Source of the DNA: Ridgeia piscesae
Lineage: Eukaryota; Annelida; Polychaeta; Sabellida; Siboglinidae
NCBI GenBank assembly: GCA_025642075.2
Contig: JAODUO010000126.1
Location: 817,501 to 881,500 of the forward strand
Direction: 5' to 3'
DNA: 64,000 bases
The position numbers were made by a program, and so were the translations under genes. Under the pieces are notes generated by a model. It worked only from the letters and a program-made list of their open reading frames with translations, searched no databases and was not told the DNA's origin. Position 1 is the first letter of the stretch; each line of letters starts with the position of its first letter. This document shows, piece by piece, positions 38,381 to 61,943 of this stretch.

Positions 38381-41215
38381 CGCGGCGCCTTCACTCGTTG
38401 GTATGGACACTACCGACAGCCGACGTCGAAGCACCGTCGTCTCTGGTGACGTGCTTGTCCTGACGGAGGCATGCGTGACATGGCATGTGGGCAGCAGTGA
38501 GGAGAAGAATGTCTATGTACATGGAGCAGCAGTGACGTGGCCCGGAGTGAGACGAGGCAGTCGTAGTCATGTGACCAGTGTGGTGGGGCAGCTCCACACG
38601 CGTTTGTGTGAGTCGAAGATGCTTTGGCTCGGATCTCTACCAGGTGTTGTGGTGGCTGCGGTCTGTGCAGCCACTCTCCAGTCGGCTGTCACTTGTGTTG
38701 CGTGACCAGGACTGCATTTGTGAACTTCTGATACGACTGCCTGCATCCAGCAGCCATCTCATCAACAGCAGAGAGCTGGCCAGTATAGGAGTGTAGCAGC
38801 AGGCATTGACTTTGTGATGGGCCACATCGTCTGTGGTGCGGACTGAGAAGACTGGCTGCACATGTCCTGCAGTTGTTTGGTTCTTGTGGAGCTGTGTCGA
38901 GGTGCAGTATGATAATGACACCTGTAGTCCGCAGCACTGCTAGATTTCTGTGCTGTTTACTGACTCGGTTATCTGGCCACAGAGGAATGATTTTACGAGC
39001 ACATCGAAAATGCTGTACATAGAGATATTTTCTAAATGAACGCGTGCGTGTGTATGACTGGCAAACGGAGTGTTGCCGTGACGTAGTTGGCATGGTCTGC
39101 ATCAGTGATGTGACACAACGCAGATATGCCGCTAATTTTTGCCATGTAGACAGCACTAGAGCTGTTGTAGGGACCGCAGTACTGACCAGCAACGGTTATC
39201 GCGTTGCTCGAATGGCGTGGTCTCCCTCTGTGTGTACACATTCGACCAATACAGTGCTCTGACAAATCTATATCAGGGATTTTAGCTGCATGTTAGGGTT
39301 GACTGTAGCGCTGTTGTCGTTTCCACTGCTCTGTATATAGGCGTCTTCCTTCTGTCTGTGTCTCCGGGCACTGTCGGGTGATGCAATAGGTTCTCGTGCA
39401 CCGTGTACAGTATGCGGGATGTACTATACGTGTACTAAATAGGCTATCTGTGTAGTGGGTAGTTTCTGTCGATTCAACGACAATACATGTCTTGTAATAC
39501 GACATTGCATAATGGTTGTAGTGGGGCCTGTACTATGCTCTGAGGGTTGGGAAACGGAAATTACATCTGCCTGCAGATAACAAGCGTGTTCTTCCATTGT
39601 CCACTATTTATTTGCAAGTCTGCCGCACAACATTGAACGGAGTGTGAGGTTGATGTTAACTGCTGGCACTGCTCTGTCGGATGCATATGAGGGCATTTTA
39701 TTGTAGGCAGGTGGGGCCCTGCTTTTCCTCGATTTTAATGTGCCATCGTTTCGACATATTTTAATCTAGTGCATTGCTATGGTACATCGCATTTGGAGCA
39801 TGTTGCCGACTTTATTTGTCCAAATTAATCACTGGCGTAAAGAAGTTTTGGGTTCTAACAAAAATTGATTATGTAATAATTGATGTGCCTTATAAAATAA
39901 GACTTTGGCACCAGGTGAACCTGTTCAGTAAGTAGGTTTGTAAAGCATTCTTTACCAGCCTATCCTCTCCCGTAGTTTTCTTTTTGTCTCTCTAAGGTGG
40001 CTTAATCAGAAATGTTAAATTGATGGTGCCGGTTGTGGATCATCACAAATAACTTTCGTAATAGTTGTGAACTTTATGATACCATCTTAGGCGAGAAACG
40101 TTGCCGATTTATTTTACTAAAATTTGACGCAGCAGCAAACATTGGTGAATCTGCTGCCAGCATTGACCACTGACGGTTGGCTGTCCGAACTTACAAGTCA
40201 TCCTCGCATTTCGTAGAGTAGAGCTGGTAGTGTGTTGTGATATTTAGTGGCATTCAGTTCTGTGAACATGTCTCGAGCCACGACCAGGACACGAGTTGGT
40301 AGATAGTCAAGACTGTCGTGTGCACCGGTTCGCTGACTTTGGCACCGTAGGAAACACTTCCATAATGTAAATTTGTGTACTGGTACCGTAGCTAGGCAAT
40401 AGATTGATGATATGTATATTTTGTACTGATATGATGAAATCTCTCGACATACACATTGCACACACACACACACACCCATGCAGCGTTGTAGTCTCGCGTT
40501 CCATTGTTGGAACTTACCTGATGACAGTTGTAGTCGTCTTACTAGATAGAAATCGTGACAAACCAGGCCGAATAATCAATACCACAAATTTGGAAACATG
40601 GAATGCTTTCGCTGTAGCTTTCAGAAATGGAGTTTTATTTATTGCCAGTGTACATTGGTTGATATGATTTTATGGGCCAGCCAGCTCCAGTGTTCCTGGT
40701 ATTTGTTCGCGAGTGCCGTGATCTTGAAGGATGAACCAATGCTTGTTAAGGATAATGTTATGGTGAGAAGTGAAATGAAAGCATGGTGTCTGGGTGTATT
40801 TATGTAGGATATTCTATGTGTGTACAAAGAATGGTGAAGGCAGAACAGCGTTCTGCACAAGATACATCACACTGCTGAGAGGATGTGACAGGCTGGTTGT
40901 ACAGCCTGAACAAAGTCCTCGTCTCGTATTTCAGTGGCTGGTCCTATGAGACAGATTCCTTGAAATGACGACATACATACGTACAACCTCCGGATAATTA
41001 TTTTAATTTTACTGGTGCTTGAGTAAATGAGTCTGGCTGAGCCTGGTGTTTTGAATGAGACCCAGAAACTAGTTAGTTTGGCAGCATGATTTTAGGAGCC
41101 ACCTCAGCATTCACTACAGGGCACTGGAAGGCAGCATCGTTACCGCGCTTCAAACATACACTATGAAACAGACCAGTGTTTTGTAGACGTCAGAATAAAG
41201 ATTTTTTTACGTGTA
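38381..41215 (+). other. PPP4R3: PPP4R3 3' untranslated region (predicted)
   Basis: The stretch after the stop has no supported ORF and no recognised repeat. The first convincing AATAAA downstream is at 41194-41199. A 2.8-kb 3'UTR is therefore inferred; an earlier non-canonical poly(A) site cannot be excluded. The short ORFs here are not supported as genes. Confidence 0.5.
41194..41199 (+). terminator. Candidate poly(A) signal for PPP4R3
   Basis: AATAAA followed within 30 nt by T-rich sequence (ATTTTTTTAC), in the expected orientation after the PPP4R3 coding end. Confidence 0.45.
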
Positions 41216-43365
41216 TTATATAAGTATGTTGACGAATAATAAATGAACATTTAAATTCGTTATGCGTGTTGCGTCCTGTCAACTGTCACTAATGGGCTGA
41301 CGACGGTACTCGAAACAGACGGGTATTCAGTTTTCTACATGTAAACTTTTGTAATCAGTGTGAGAAATATCACAAAGAATTTAGTTTTTCTTGGGATGTA
41401 TCAAATATTTTTTTGTTTAACTGCCAATAACTGGATGCACCTCTGAGCTTGGTTTCCAAGGATTTAGGAACAATAGAAATTATTATTAAATCACGCAGTT
41501 TTTTTCGATGATTTGGGTGGGGCTAAAATTTACTGGAAGGTTCCTAATGGTAGATCAGGCCAAGGAACCAAATGAATGTATTGGTCCAGGCACAGGGCAC
41601 AACAGTAGATGCACATAAGGATTCAAAGTTAGCATATTAATATACATATTTTATTTCAGATGAAGGCAAATCAAAGAACCATTCATTCTAAGGATAAATA
41701 TCACACATTTTATTTCAAGTCAACCAATCACACCAATCACAATATGTACTGCTACAGTATGCGTGTGCATAAGTCAAATATACAGTGCATTACACTTAAC
41801 AGAAATCATCTCACCCATTACTGGTTGCCACCATAAGTTATTGTAATGGAATCTTCCATAGTTCAAATTTTGCACTTCTAAAAAAATTGGTAGGGAGAAT
41901 AGTTGCCTAACAGACATTGCTGCAATAAATACGTTTGTAATGCTGTTTCTTGTTTGATATGTCACGGCAATATATTTTAGCCAGTGTTTACATATCTGGA
42001 CGGAATCACTAAAATAACAATAAATAAACAAAAGTTTATAATGACAAGATAAACACTACTGGTGCGACTGTCGTTCTCACGGATCGTCACACAGATATGT
42101 AACACCAAATTTATGGTATTTACAGCCAGCGACTTGCACAAATACAACACCATAGTCTCACACAAGTATACGGAATGTAATAGCCATCGTCTTAAACAAA
42201 CAGACAATGTAATAGTCTCACACAAGTAAATGAAATGTAATAGCAGAAATATAATAATGTAAAACAAGTACAAAGAATTTCTTATATAAATTAACTGTAA
42301 CAGTGGTACACAAGGGACTTGATAGTAGTCACTGTCTTGCACAAATAAGTAGAATGTAATGAACAACAACTACCTCTGGTACATGGAATGTAGCCATTGT
42401 CTTGCAGACTATTATGGCATTACCTTATAACACCGATTGTAGCTAAACAATTTCAAGACAGAATTACTGTTCTGCTGTTATCACAGAACAATATTAAAGC
42501 GTCTGATTTTACATCACAAAGGAAGGAAAACCTTTTTTTGCTTTACTACTAAAGTCTTTTAACAGTTTGCAACTGCAAAATTAAATAAACAGCATAACAT
42601 AGAAGTGAATGTACAGTTTCTGGCCGATTTACATGTGCATTATTAACCCAACATTTGGGCATTGTTGTCGCACAATAATTTGCAATATTCACATAAGCAA
42701 AACATAGAATCCATCACTATGGCCATGACAGGATCCAAGAAATCCTGATTTAAAATTTCATGACAATTTTGAAACATTCAACTATAACTACAAGACAATC
42801 ATTGGATGCCATTGTAACACTTGCCTAGTATCCGATATATAAATAGCTGAGCAGACCGATGTTTAACAACGCAATATTTCTGTTTATTGGCTTAGTGTAA
42901 GTGAAGTCACTGAAGACATTCTTACCCGTGCATAAAATATGTGAACACATTGAAAGATTGCTTGTACGCACATTGCAAGGGTAGTGTAGAATCGCACACC
43001 TGTGCTCGTTGAAGCGTTGTTGGACATTCAGGACCCTCTACAAACTACAAACACTGCAAGTTGATTTATGACAGGGCGCTGTCTGCGAATGAGTAATATC
43101 CACTCACATCTTAAACATGGGCAAATTTTTAGGTTAACCGTTTACCACGTCCTCAAACCTGAAAACTGGTTAGCATGTAATGACTACCCTTTTCATACCG
43201 ACACTAAACTCTGTAAATTATGTCAGTCAGGAGCAGTTTCAAAAATATGCAAAAAGCAGATATTACTCGCTTACGGACCTGCGCCCTTCAACCTCAACGC
43301 GCACATCTCCGATTGACTCCACTGCATAAATGCGTTCAACGTGATACTGAGGATGGTCTAATGAG
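41216..43365. other. Convergent intergenic space and CFAP36 3' flank
   Basis: No coding exon recognised. At about 42110-42420 there is a loose, degenerate repeat around 'TAGTCTCACACAAGTA...GAATGTAAT'. A minus-strand AATAAA (plus TTTATT, 42883-42888), about 480 nt after the CFAP36 stop, is a candidate poly(A) signal. Confidence 0.45.
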
Positions 43366-55974
<12,609 letters not shown>

Positions 55975-56865
55975 TTTGTCATGTAAACAACATCCGGGAC
56001 TTTGGTGGACGTGTGTCCTGCAATCATGGAAACCTGCTGAAATAAAATTAAAAAAATATTTATGTAAGTTCACTTTAATGGTGGATATCGAAGTAAAACG
56101 TTTAATGTAGGAATCTGAACAACTACTTAGACTTTAAATTGATATGTAATGTTACGAAGTTGGCATTGAAATTCTTTATTTCATTATGCCAGATGGTATT
56201 GTTTGTGTGATTAAACATTACTCGTGACACCATAAAGCTCCGAAAGAAGGCGGAGTGCAAGGCCAAGAGAAGTTGGTAAAGTGTTTGAAGTTTTAAAAGT
56301 GTTTAACTATCGGCATTCCAGGTAAATAGTAATGCATTCTGTAAATTATAGAAAACATGTAAACTGGGAATAGATATCAGCCAATTTATACTTTGTGTCA
56401 GATAGCATTAAATCTTATTTTGAGTGCACCTGCAAAACACGGGCAGTGGCACTAGCTAGGGCCTATGCCATGGGGAGTATGGCTAAGGCCTAAGCCTAGG
56501 GCTAGGCTAGGAGCGTTGTTGGAACTTTGAGGTTTCAGGAAGTGACACTGACAATCAGTGCAGTGGGGCAGTGGGCGAGGCTTCGAGTGTAGATCAGGCC
56601 TGGGTCAGTTACATCTCAGTGTAATATCTGTTGAGCATTATCAATTTAGTTTCCTTCCTATATTACTTTGTTTACTAAAAAAGGTAAAAACCATAAACCA
56701 ACAGACTTCCTGTGATAAATTACTGCTCTACCAATTAGGCAGAGGAGCAGTCCGCCTTTAACAAATTAATTTATAAGTATATAATGTAAACCTTCTATAA
56801 AACTTGCTGTTTTTACAATATAATACGTTATAATGATTCATCCCTGTTAGTTTGTTGGTTTCAGC
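55975..56865. promoter_or_regulatory. Divergent promoter region between CFAP36 and the SLC3A-like gene
   Basis: The two start codons are 890 bp apart and point away from each other. The SLC3A start is preceded directly by a splice acceptor (TTTGTTGGTTTCAG|C ATG), so its true 5' exon lies further left in this interval. 56445-56515 holds repeated GGCCTA/CTAGG units (GCTAGGGCCTATGCC, GGCCTAAGCCTAGG). No TATA box is obvious. Confidence 0.45.
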
Positions 56866-57447
56866 ATGAGCATGCAGGGAGGGGGTCGCTTGCCTTCAAC
56901 GGCTTCAGCCAGGACTGCTGACCTGGACACCTCCCGTTTATCCCAGCTCAGCAATGCATCCTCCATCAACCTTGGGGGACTTGATTACCCCATTGGGGCA
57001 CGGATTGGGAGTTCTGGACTCTTTGTCATTGGAGATCCTCATACAAAGGATAATGAATCTGTGAGGTGATTCAACGTGAATTTTTTACTTGTTGATGATT
57101 GCAACTGATCACTACTGACATACTATAATATATCATTTTAAGTTAAGTAGATTTTTCACATAATGAGGTAATATGCAGGCATCAATTTTTGTGGGTAATT
57201 TGGGGGAGCCGGGCTCTGTTAAAATTTGGGGGTCTGCTTTAAAAAAAATGGGAGACTACTTAAAAAAAAATGACATAAACAAATTAAGTCTAAACAATGT
57301 TTTATTTGTGGACAATAAATAAACAATAATGTGTTTCCAATATTGAACAAATAAATGCCTTATGTATTACTTACATGTGCATATTTATATAGTGCACAGT
57401 CTTGTATATGGAATGTTTATTTCTGTAATAAAATGATTCAATAATTC

Positions 57448-57504
<57 letters not shown>

Positions 57505-60500
57505 GAATTACTGAATCATTTATATATATATATATACACTGGGCAGTACTTCCAACAGTACTTTTTTTTACTATTGGAAAAATTGTCAAGTGTCTTTATA
57601 TTTTTTCAATTTAACTTACATAAAAAAAATTGAATGATAATATCTATTATGTATTGATTTGATTTGATACCTGGTACAATTTTGGCAAATTTATTTTGAA
57701 GTATTTTCTAATTTCTACAGTTGTGTTTTTTTAAAGATGCAATGACCATAATATATAGTTATTTTTGATGTGTACCCAGGTATTGGTTAATATTTTCCTT
57801 TAAATTGATTTTTTTTCTCAAAAGCTCACTATCATGAAGTGAAGGTTTTAAGTTGTTTCTACTAAAAGTACAACTGTTTTATTTTGCAAGCTTGACATTT
57901 TTCTGTGCTTTATGAAGGACGACTGACAGCAGGTTGAGTCAGCTGAGTTCTCACTCCACACTTGTTGACGGCGGCTGTCCTGTCATCAACAAAGGCTACG
58001 ACTTCGAGTACTGGAGCTGGCCATCAATTCGTTACGCCTGTTTAGTCCTTGCGTTTGCCATCTGCGTCGCGCTGCTAGGTGCAACCATTGGCCTTAGCGT
58101 TCAGCGGTCATTCGAGTGTCAAGTTGTTGTCAACTGGTGGCAGGGCTCGGTACTATATCAGGTTTCTGTGCCGACATTCCAAGATTTCCAGAAGAATGAC
58201 ATCGGCGACTTGCAAGGCATCAACGACAAAGTCACGTATTTTTCGTATCTTGGCATTGGAATGGTGTCACTCCATGGCTTTATGCCGACCGTTAACAAGA
58301 TGTGGCAGGAGCCGGAACTAAAGAGTTTCGAGGCGATCGATGACAGAGTTGGGACGATGATAGACTTTGACACACTTGTGAGGTCACTTCATGAGAACCA
58401 CATAAAGGTGCTACTTGACTTATCACCTGTGTTTACGTCAACAGAACACACATGGTTTCAGAAGAGTCGACAACAGAGCCGTAGTGGCCTTGACACTGGA
58501 TATACGAATCTCTATATATGGAGAGCTCAGGTGACTGTCATCTTAGATTTACTACGTACATTTAACACTCATCGATGCTAGAACGTAGATAAGTTCCTAT
58601 TATATTTATAATGAAGACTGTCTTGAGAACTGTTTGATTTATGAAATGTCTTTGTAAATTCAGTGTTGTTGTTATAATGTTTTATTTATAATGGTTTTAA
58701 TAACTGATTTGGTAACCTAATGTGTAATGTTCAGTTTCACCTTAGAAAGACCAGTGTAAATTGATTAATTATGAATAAAATTGTGATCACTGTTTTTTAA
58801 ATGTACCAATAATTTGCTCAAATACAATACCAACTCCTGAAACCCTTTAGTGTGAAATGTGAATTTTCTTGCAGCAAGACAAAAGCCTCAATGGCAGTTG
58901 GGAGTTTGACCAAGTGAGAAATGAATACTACCTCCACAGAGGAAACACTGAGAGACCGCTACTGAACTGGGATGACCGAGGGGTAAATCTGTCATGCCTT
59001 GTCCTCAGTCCTCAACACTGATAGGTTGACCTCAGTCCTCATCTGTCATGCACTGTCCTCCATCCTCATCTCATCAACTGTCCTCGGTCCTCATCTCATG
59101 CACTGTCCTCAGTCCTCATCTCTCATGCACTGTCCTCATCTCATCAACTGTCCTCAGTCCTCATCTCATGCACTGTCCTCAGTCCTCATCTCTCATGCAC
59201 TGTCCTCTGTCCTCATCTCTCATGCATTGTCTTCAATGAGCTCAATCCCCATCTCATGCATTGTCTTCAGCTGTCATCTCATCAACTGTCCTCAGTCCTC
59301 ATGTCACATACATTGTCCTCAGTCCTCATATCATCAACTGTCATCAGTCCTCATCTCACATACATTGTCCTCAGTCCTCATCTCATCAACTGCCCTCAGT
59401 CCTCATCTCTCATACATTGTCCTCAGTCCTCATCTCATCAACTGTCCTCATCTATCATACATTGTCCTCCATCCTCATCTCATAAACTGTCCCCAGTCCT
59501 CATCTCTCATGCATTTACTCAATCCTCATCTCATGCATTGTCCTCGGTCCTCATCTCTCATATGTTGTAACCTGTGACCATCTGACAATTCCTCTCCTGC
59601 AGAGATTATCTGCTAGTTTTTGACACACTTCAATTGCTGCCATTACTTGCCAAATAAAAAGGCACTGTCTATATAAGCAGTGTCCTCTCTCATTAGATGT
59701 ATATTTGAAAGAAACACACAATAACAATTTAGTTTATTTTTCATACAATGTGTTTATTTGTTTGTTGTCCTGTTGCAGCTGCAAAATTTATGGCCGGGGG
59801 TGTTGGAGTTCTGGTTGAAGCGCGGCGTTGACGGATTCATTGTACGTGATATCGATGACTTCTACGTGACAAACAGGAAGACAATGACCAATATACTGTC
59901 AGACTGGCGAAGTTTCCTCGATAGCCACAGTGACAAGTACAACAGAAAGGTACAAGCATGAAGCTTGTGTTGGCATAATTAAGTGTTTCTCTTTTTGTTC
60001 TTTTTCTGTAGTGTTAAAGCAATGGTAATATTGGTAGTGACTGATGATTGATATATTTATATTTGTTTCTACTTTACCATTCCATTAAAGAAGTGTGGCC
60101 TAGCACTGGGAAGAAAGTGCATGTATAATATTCAGGATTTTATAACAGTTGTCAGTTATCAATGCAGTCGACTGCATAATCATTAGCTACCAATCTAACC
60201 ATAGCTCCCCTGAACTGTTTTGTACTAATATTATTGACCTTAACCATAATTATGTATACTGGTTAACTTAACTGCAATCATGAATGATGACATTGATACT
60301 AACCATGAATAAAGATATTGACAGTAACTATTTATTCCTGTCGTCTGATTGGTTCAAACAGTTATGCGTTTGACTGTAGTGTGAGAGTGCGTTACTCTGA
60401 ATTTACCCCAATGACTGGAGATGGTTTTTGTAGATTCTGATGTTAGAGAGTAGCTATCTCGCCCTGATCAAGCGAGACCGGCCAGACCTCTATGATACAG

Positions 60501-60760
60501 TCACAGCTGCTATAGACCTGATAGAACATCCGCTGACTCTCTCCAAGGATAAGATTGATCCAACCATGTGGTCAACAACACAGCTCAGAGCAGACATTGA
60601 TGCTGGGCTTGCATGGGGCGACATCGTGGGTGGTCCCTGGACCTGCTGGACGGTGGCTAGTCTATCGTCTCTGGGTAGTAGCACTGTCACAGCGATGGAG
60701 ATGTTGTCGTTGATGCTGCCGGGAACATCAAGTATCATTGCGGGTCAAGAGGTCGGCAAG
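56866..60760 (+). CDS. SLC3A-family heavy chain of heteromeric amino-acid transporters (SLC3A2/4F2hc-like), 5' five coding exons
   Basis: Coding exons are 56866-57065, 57933-58530 (or from 57918, in frame), 58875-58982, 59779-59949 and 60434-60760, all GT-AG with consistent phases, giving about 468 residues. A cytoplasmic tail of about 98 residues is followed by one membrane segment (YACLVLAFAICVALLGATIG). Cys129 comes six residues before WWQGSVLYQV, the position of the disulfide to the SLC7 light chain in 4F2hc and rBAT. The extracellular alpha-amylase-like barrel follows: GDLQGINDKVTYFSYLGIG, FGTM-like VGTMIDFDTLV, VLLDLSP, FWLKRGVDGFIVRDIDDF and LPGTSSIIAGQEVG. GFIVRDI, rather than the glycosidase GFR.DA, agrees with a non-catalytic 4F2hc-type protein. 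The last 80-150 residues should lie beyond the window. SLC3A1 (rBAT) is the alternative. Confidence 0.86.
57432..57536. repeat. (TA)n flanked by a 19-bp inverted repeat
   Basis: AATGATTCAATAATTCATT (57432-57450) faces AATGAATTACTGAATCATT (57502-57520) with one mismatch across a 50-bp TA tract; another TA run follows. It lies in intron 1 of the SLC3A-like gene. Confidence 0.9.
58990..59575. repeat. CTGTCCTCAGTCCTCATCTC-type minisatellite
   Basis: About 20 irregular copies of CTGTCCTCAGTCCTCATCTC followed by ATGCA, ATCAA or TCATACA, with unit lengths of roughly 24-32 bp. It starts directly after the donor of coding exon 3 of the SLC3A-like gene and lies wholly in the intron. The Ser/His/Leu-rich ORFs are artefacts of the repeat. 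Confidence 0.92.
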
Positions 60761-61940
60761 GTGGGTGATTGTCTTCACAGGCATTTTCATGTCTGTTGAA
60801 TATTTGCTATATTGCTATGCTGTAAGGGTACCAAGAAATTGCAAACAGATATAAAAAGTGTAAAAAATTGAATAAAAATACTAGCAATACAATAGTGAAT
60901 AATTATAGTTGTCCACAATACAAACATTCTATATGGTGGCGTTATTCAGAAAGCCGGTGCAACAAGATGATACTGTTTCATTCACCAGGTAGCGCGCAAA
61001 ATTATGACATACTTTGGGGTACAGCAGTGACCTGGGGTACCATTTATTGCATCAGATGTAGCAACTATAATGCTGAGAGTCTGTAGATTCTCAATACCTT
61101 AGTTCTTGGTATTACATTACTTAATACCAAGAACTTACTAATTATTACTTGGTATACAAAACAAACTTGTGGTTTTATCTGTCATAAATAGTTGGCATTA
61201 TGCCAATCAAATGACTAAAAAACATTGTAATCTTGGTTACTTACTGTAGAAGATGTTTTGGAGTTGCTTAATTGAAGGTGTGATAGATCCCAATTGTGAT
61301 TTGTTCAATTGACTGATAAACTAGTACGCTGTCTAATTTATACCACAATGTAATCTAACCGTGTCAGGCGATGTGCGCAAAAGTATGTTTGATTTGTTTA
61401 AACATGATGAATACTATCTAACTTTTCTACTCAAGACATGACACATTATTTGATGTAAGTTCATGATAAGGGTTTTGTCTGCCATTCCACGTGCCACCAA
61501 AGAAAACCCTACAGAAATATATTATGCAGGTTGTCTTAATTTCTGTGAGGAAACGTGTAGTGTTGAGTGAGTAGAAATGGTCTTTTTGTGCAGCGAGGCA
61601 TCAGAGCTGTCAAATTATGACAGTGTTTTTCTGCACATTGATACTGGTGTAATTTTTATTGCTGTCTTATTCTAGCAAAAATGAAGGGATGTTGGGTTTA
61701 AATTTAAAGTGGTCTATGGGCAACGGAGGTATTAACATTTCACAAATTTACCACGGCACATCTACCAGTGGAGGTTAAATATGCTGTGAAATTTTCAATA
61801 ACAAACCTATTCAGATGTTTTCCTTTGCTACAGATCCGATTGCATTTTGTTTGTTACTAATCTAGCATCATTGAAACATTCTGTTTATACCCTGACTATG
61901 AATCCAAACATTGACCTTTACAATTTTCCTCATATTTTAC
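60761..61940. other. Intron of the SLC3A-like gene; no further exon seen
   Basis: I looked for the next amylase-domain exon and found no matching frame with splice sites. The remaining exons must be right of the window. Confidence 0.5.
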
Positions 61941-61943
61941 CAT

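Noticed and set aside
55975..56060. Half X-box (GTTTCCATG on the minus strand) upstream of CFAP36
   Set aside because: The second half-site does not fit the RFX consensus, so it is too weak to annotate.
58999..59577. 192-codon Ser/His/Leu-rich ORF
   Set aside because: It is the CTGTCCTCAGTCC minisatellite in an SLC3A-like intron.
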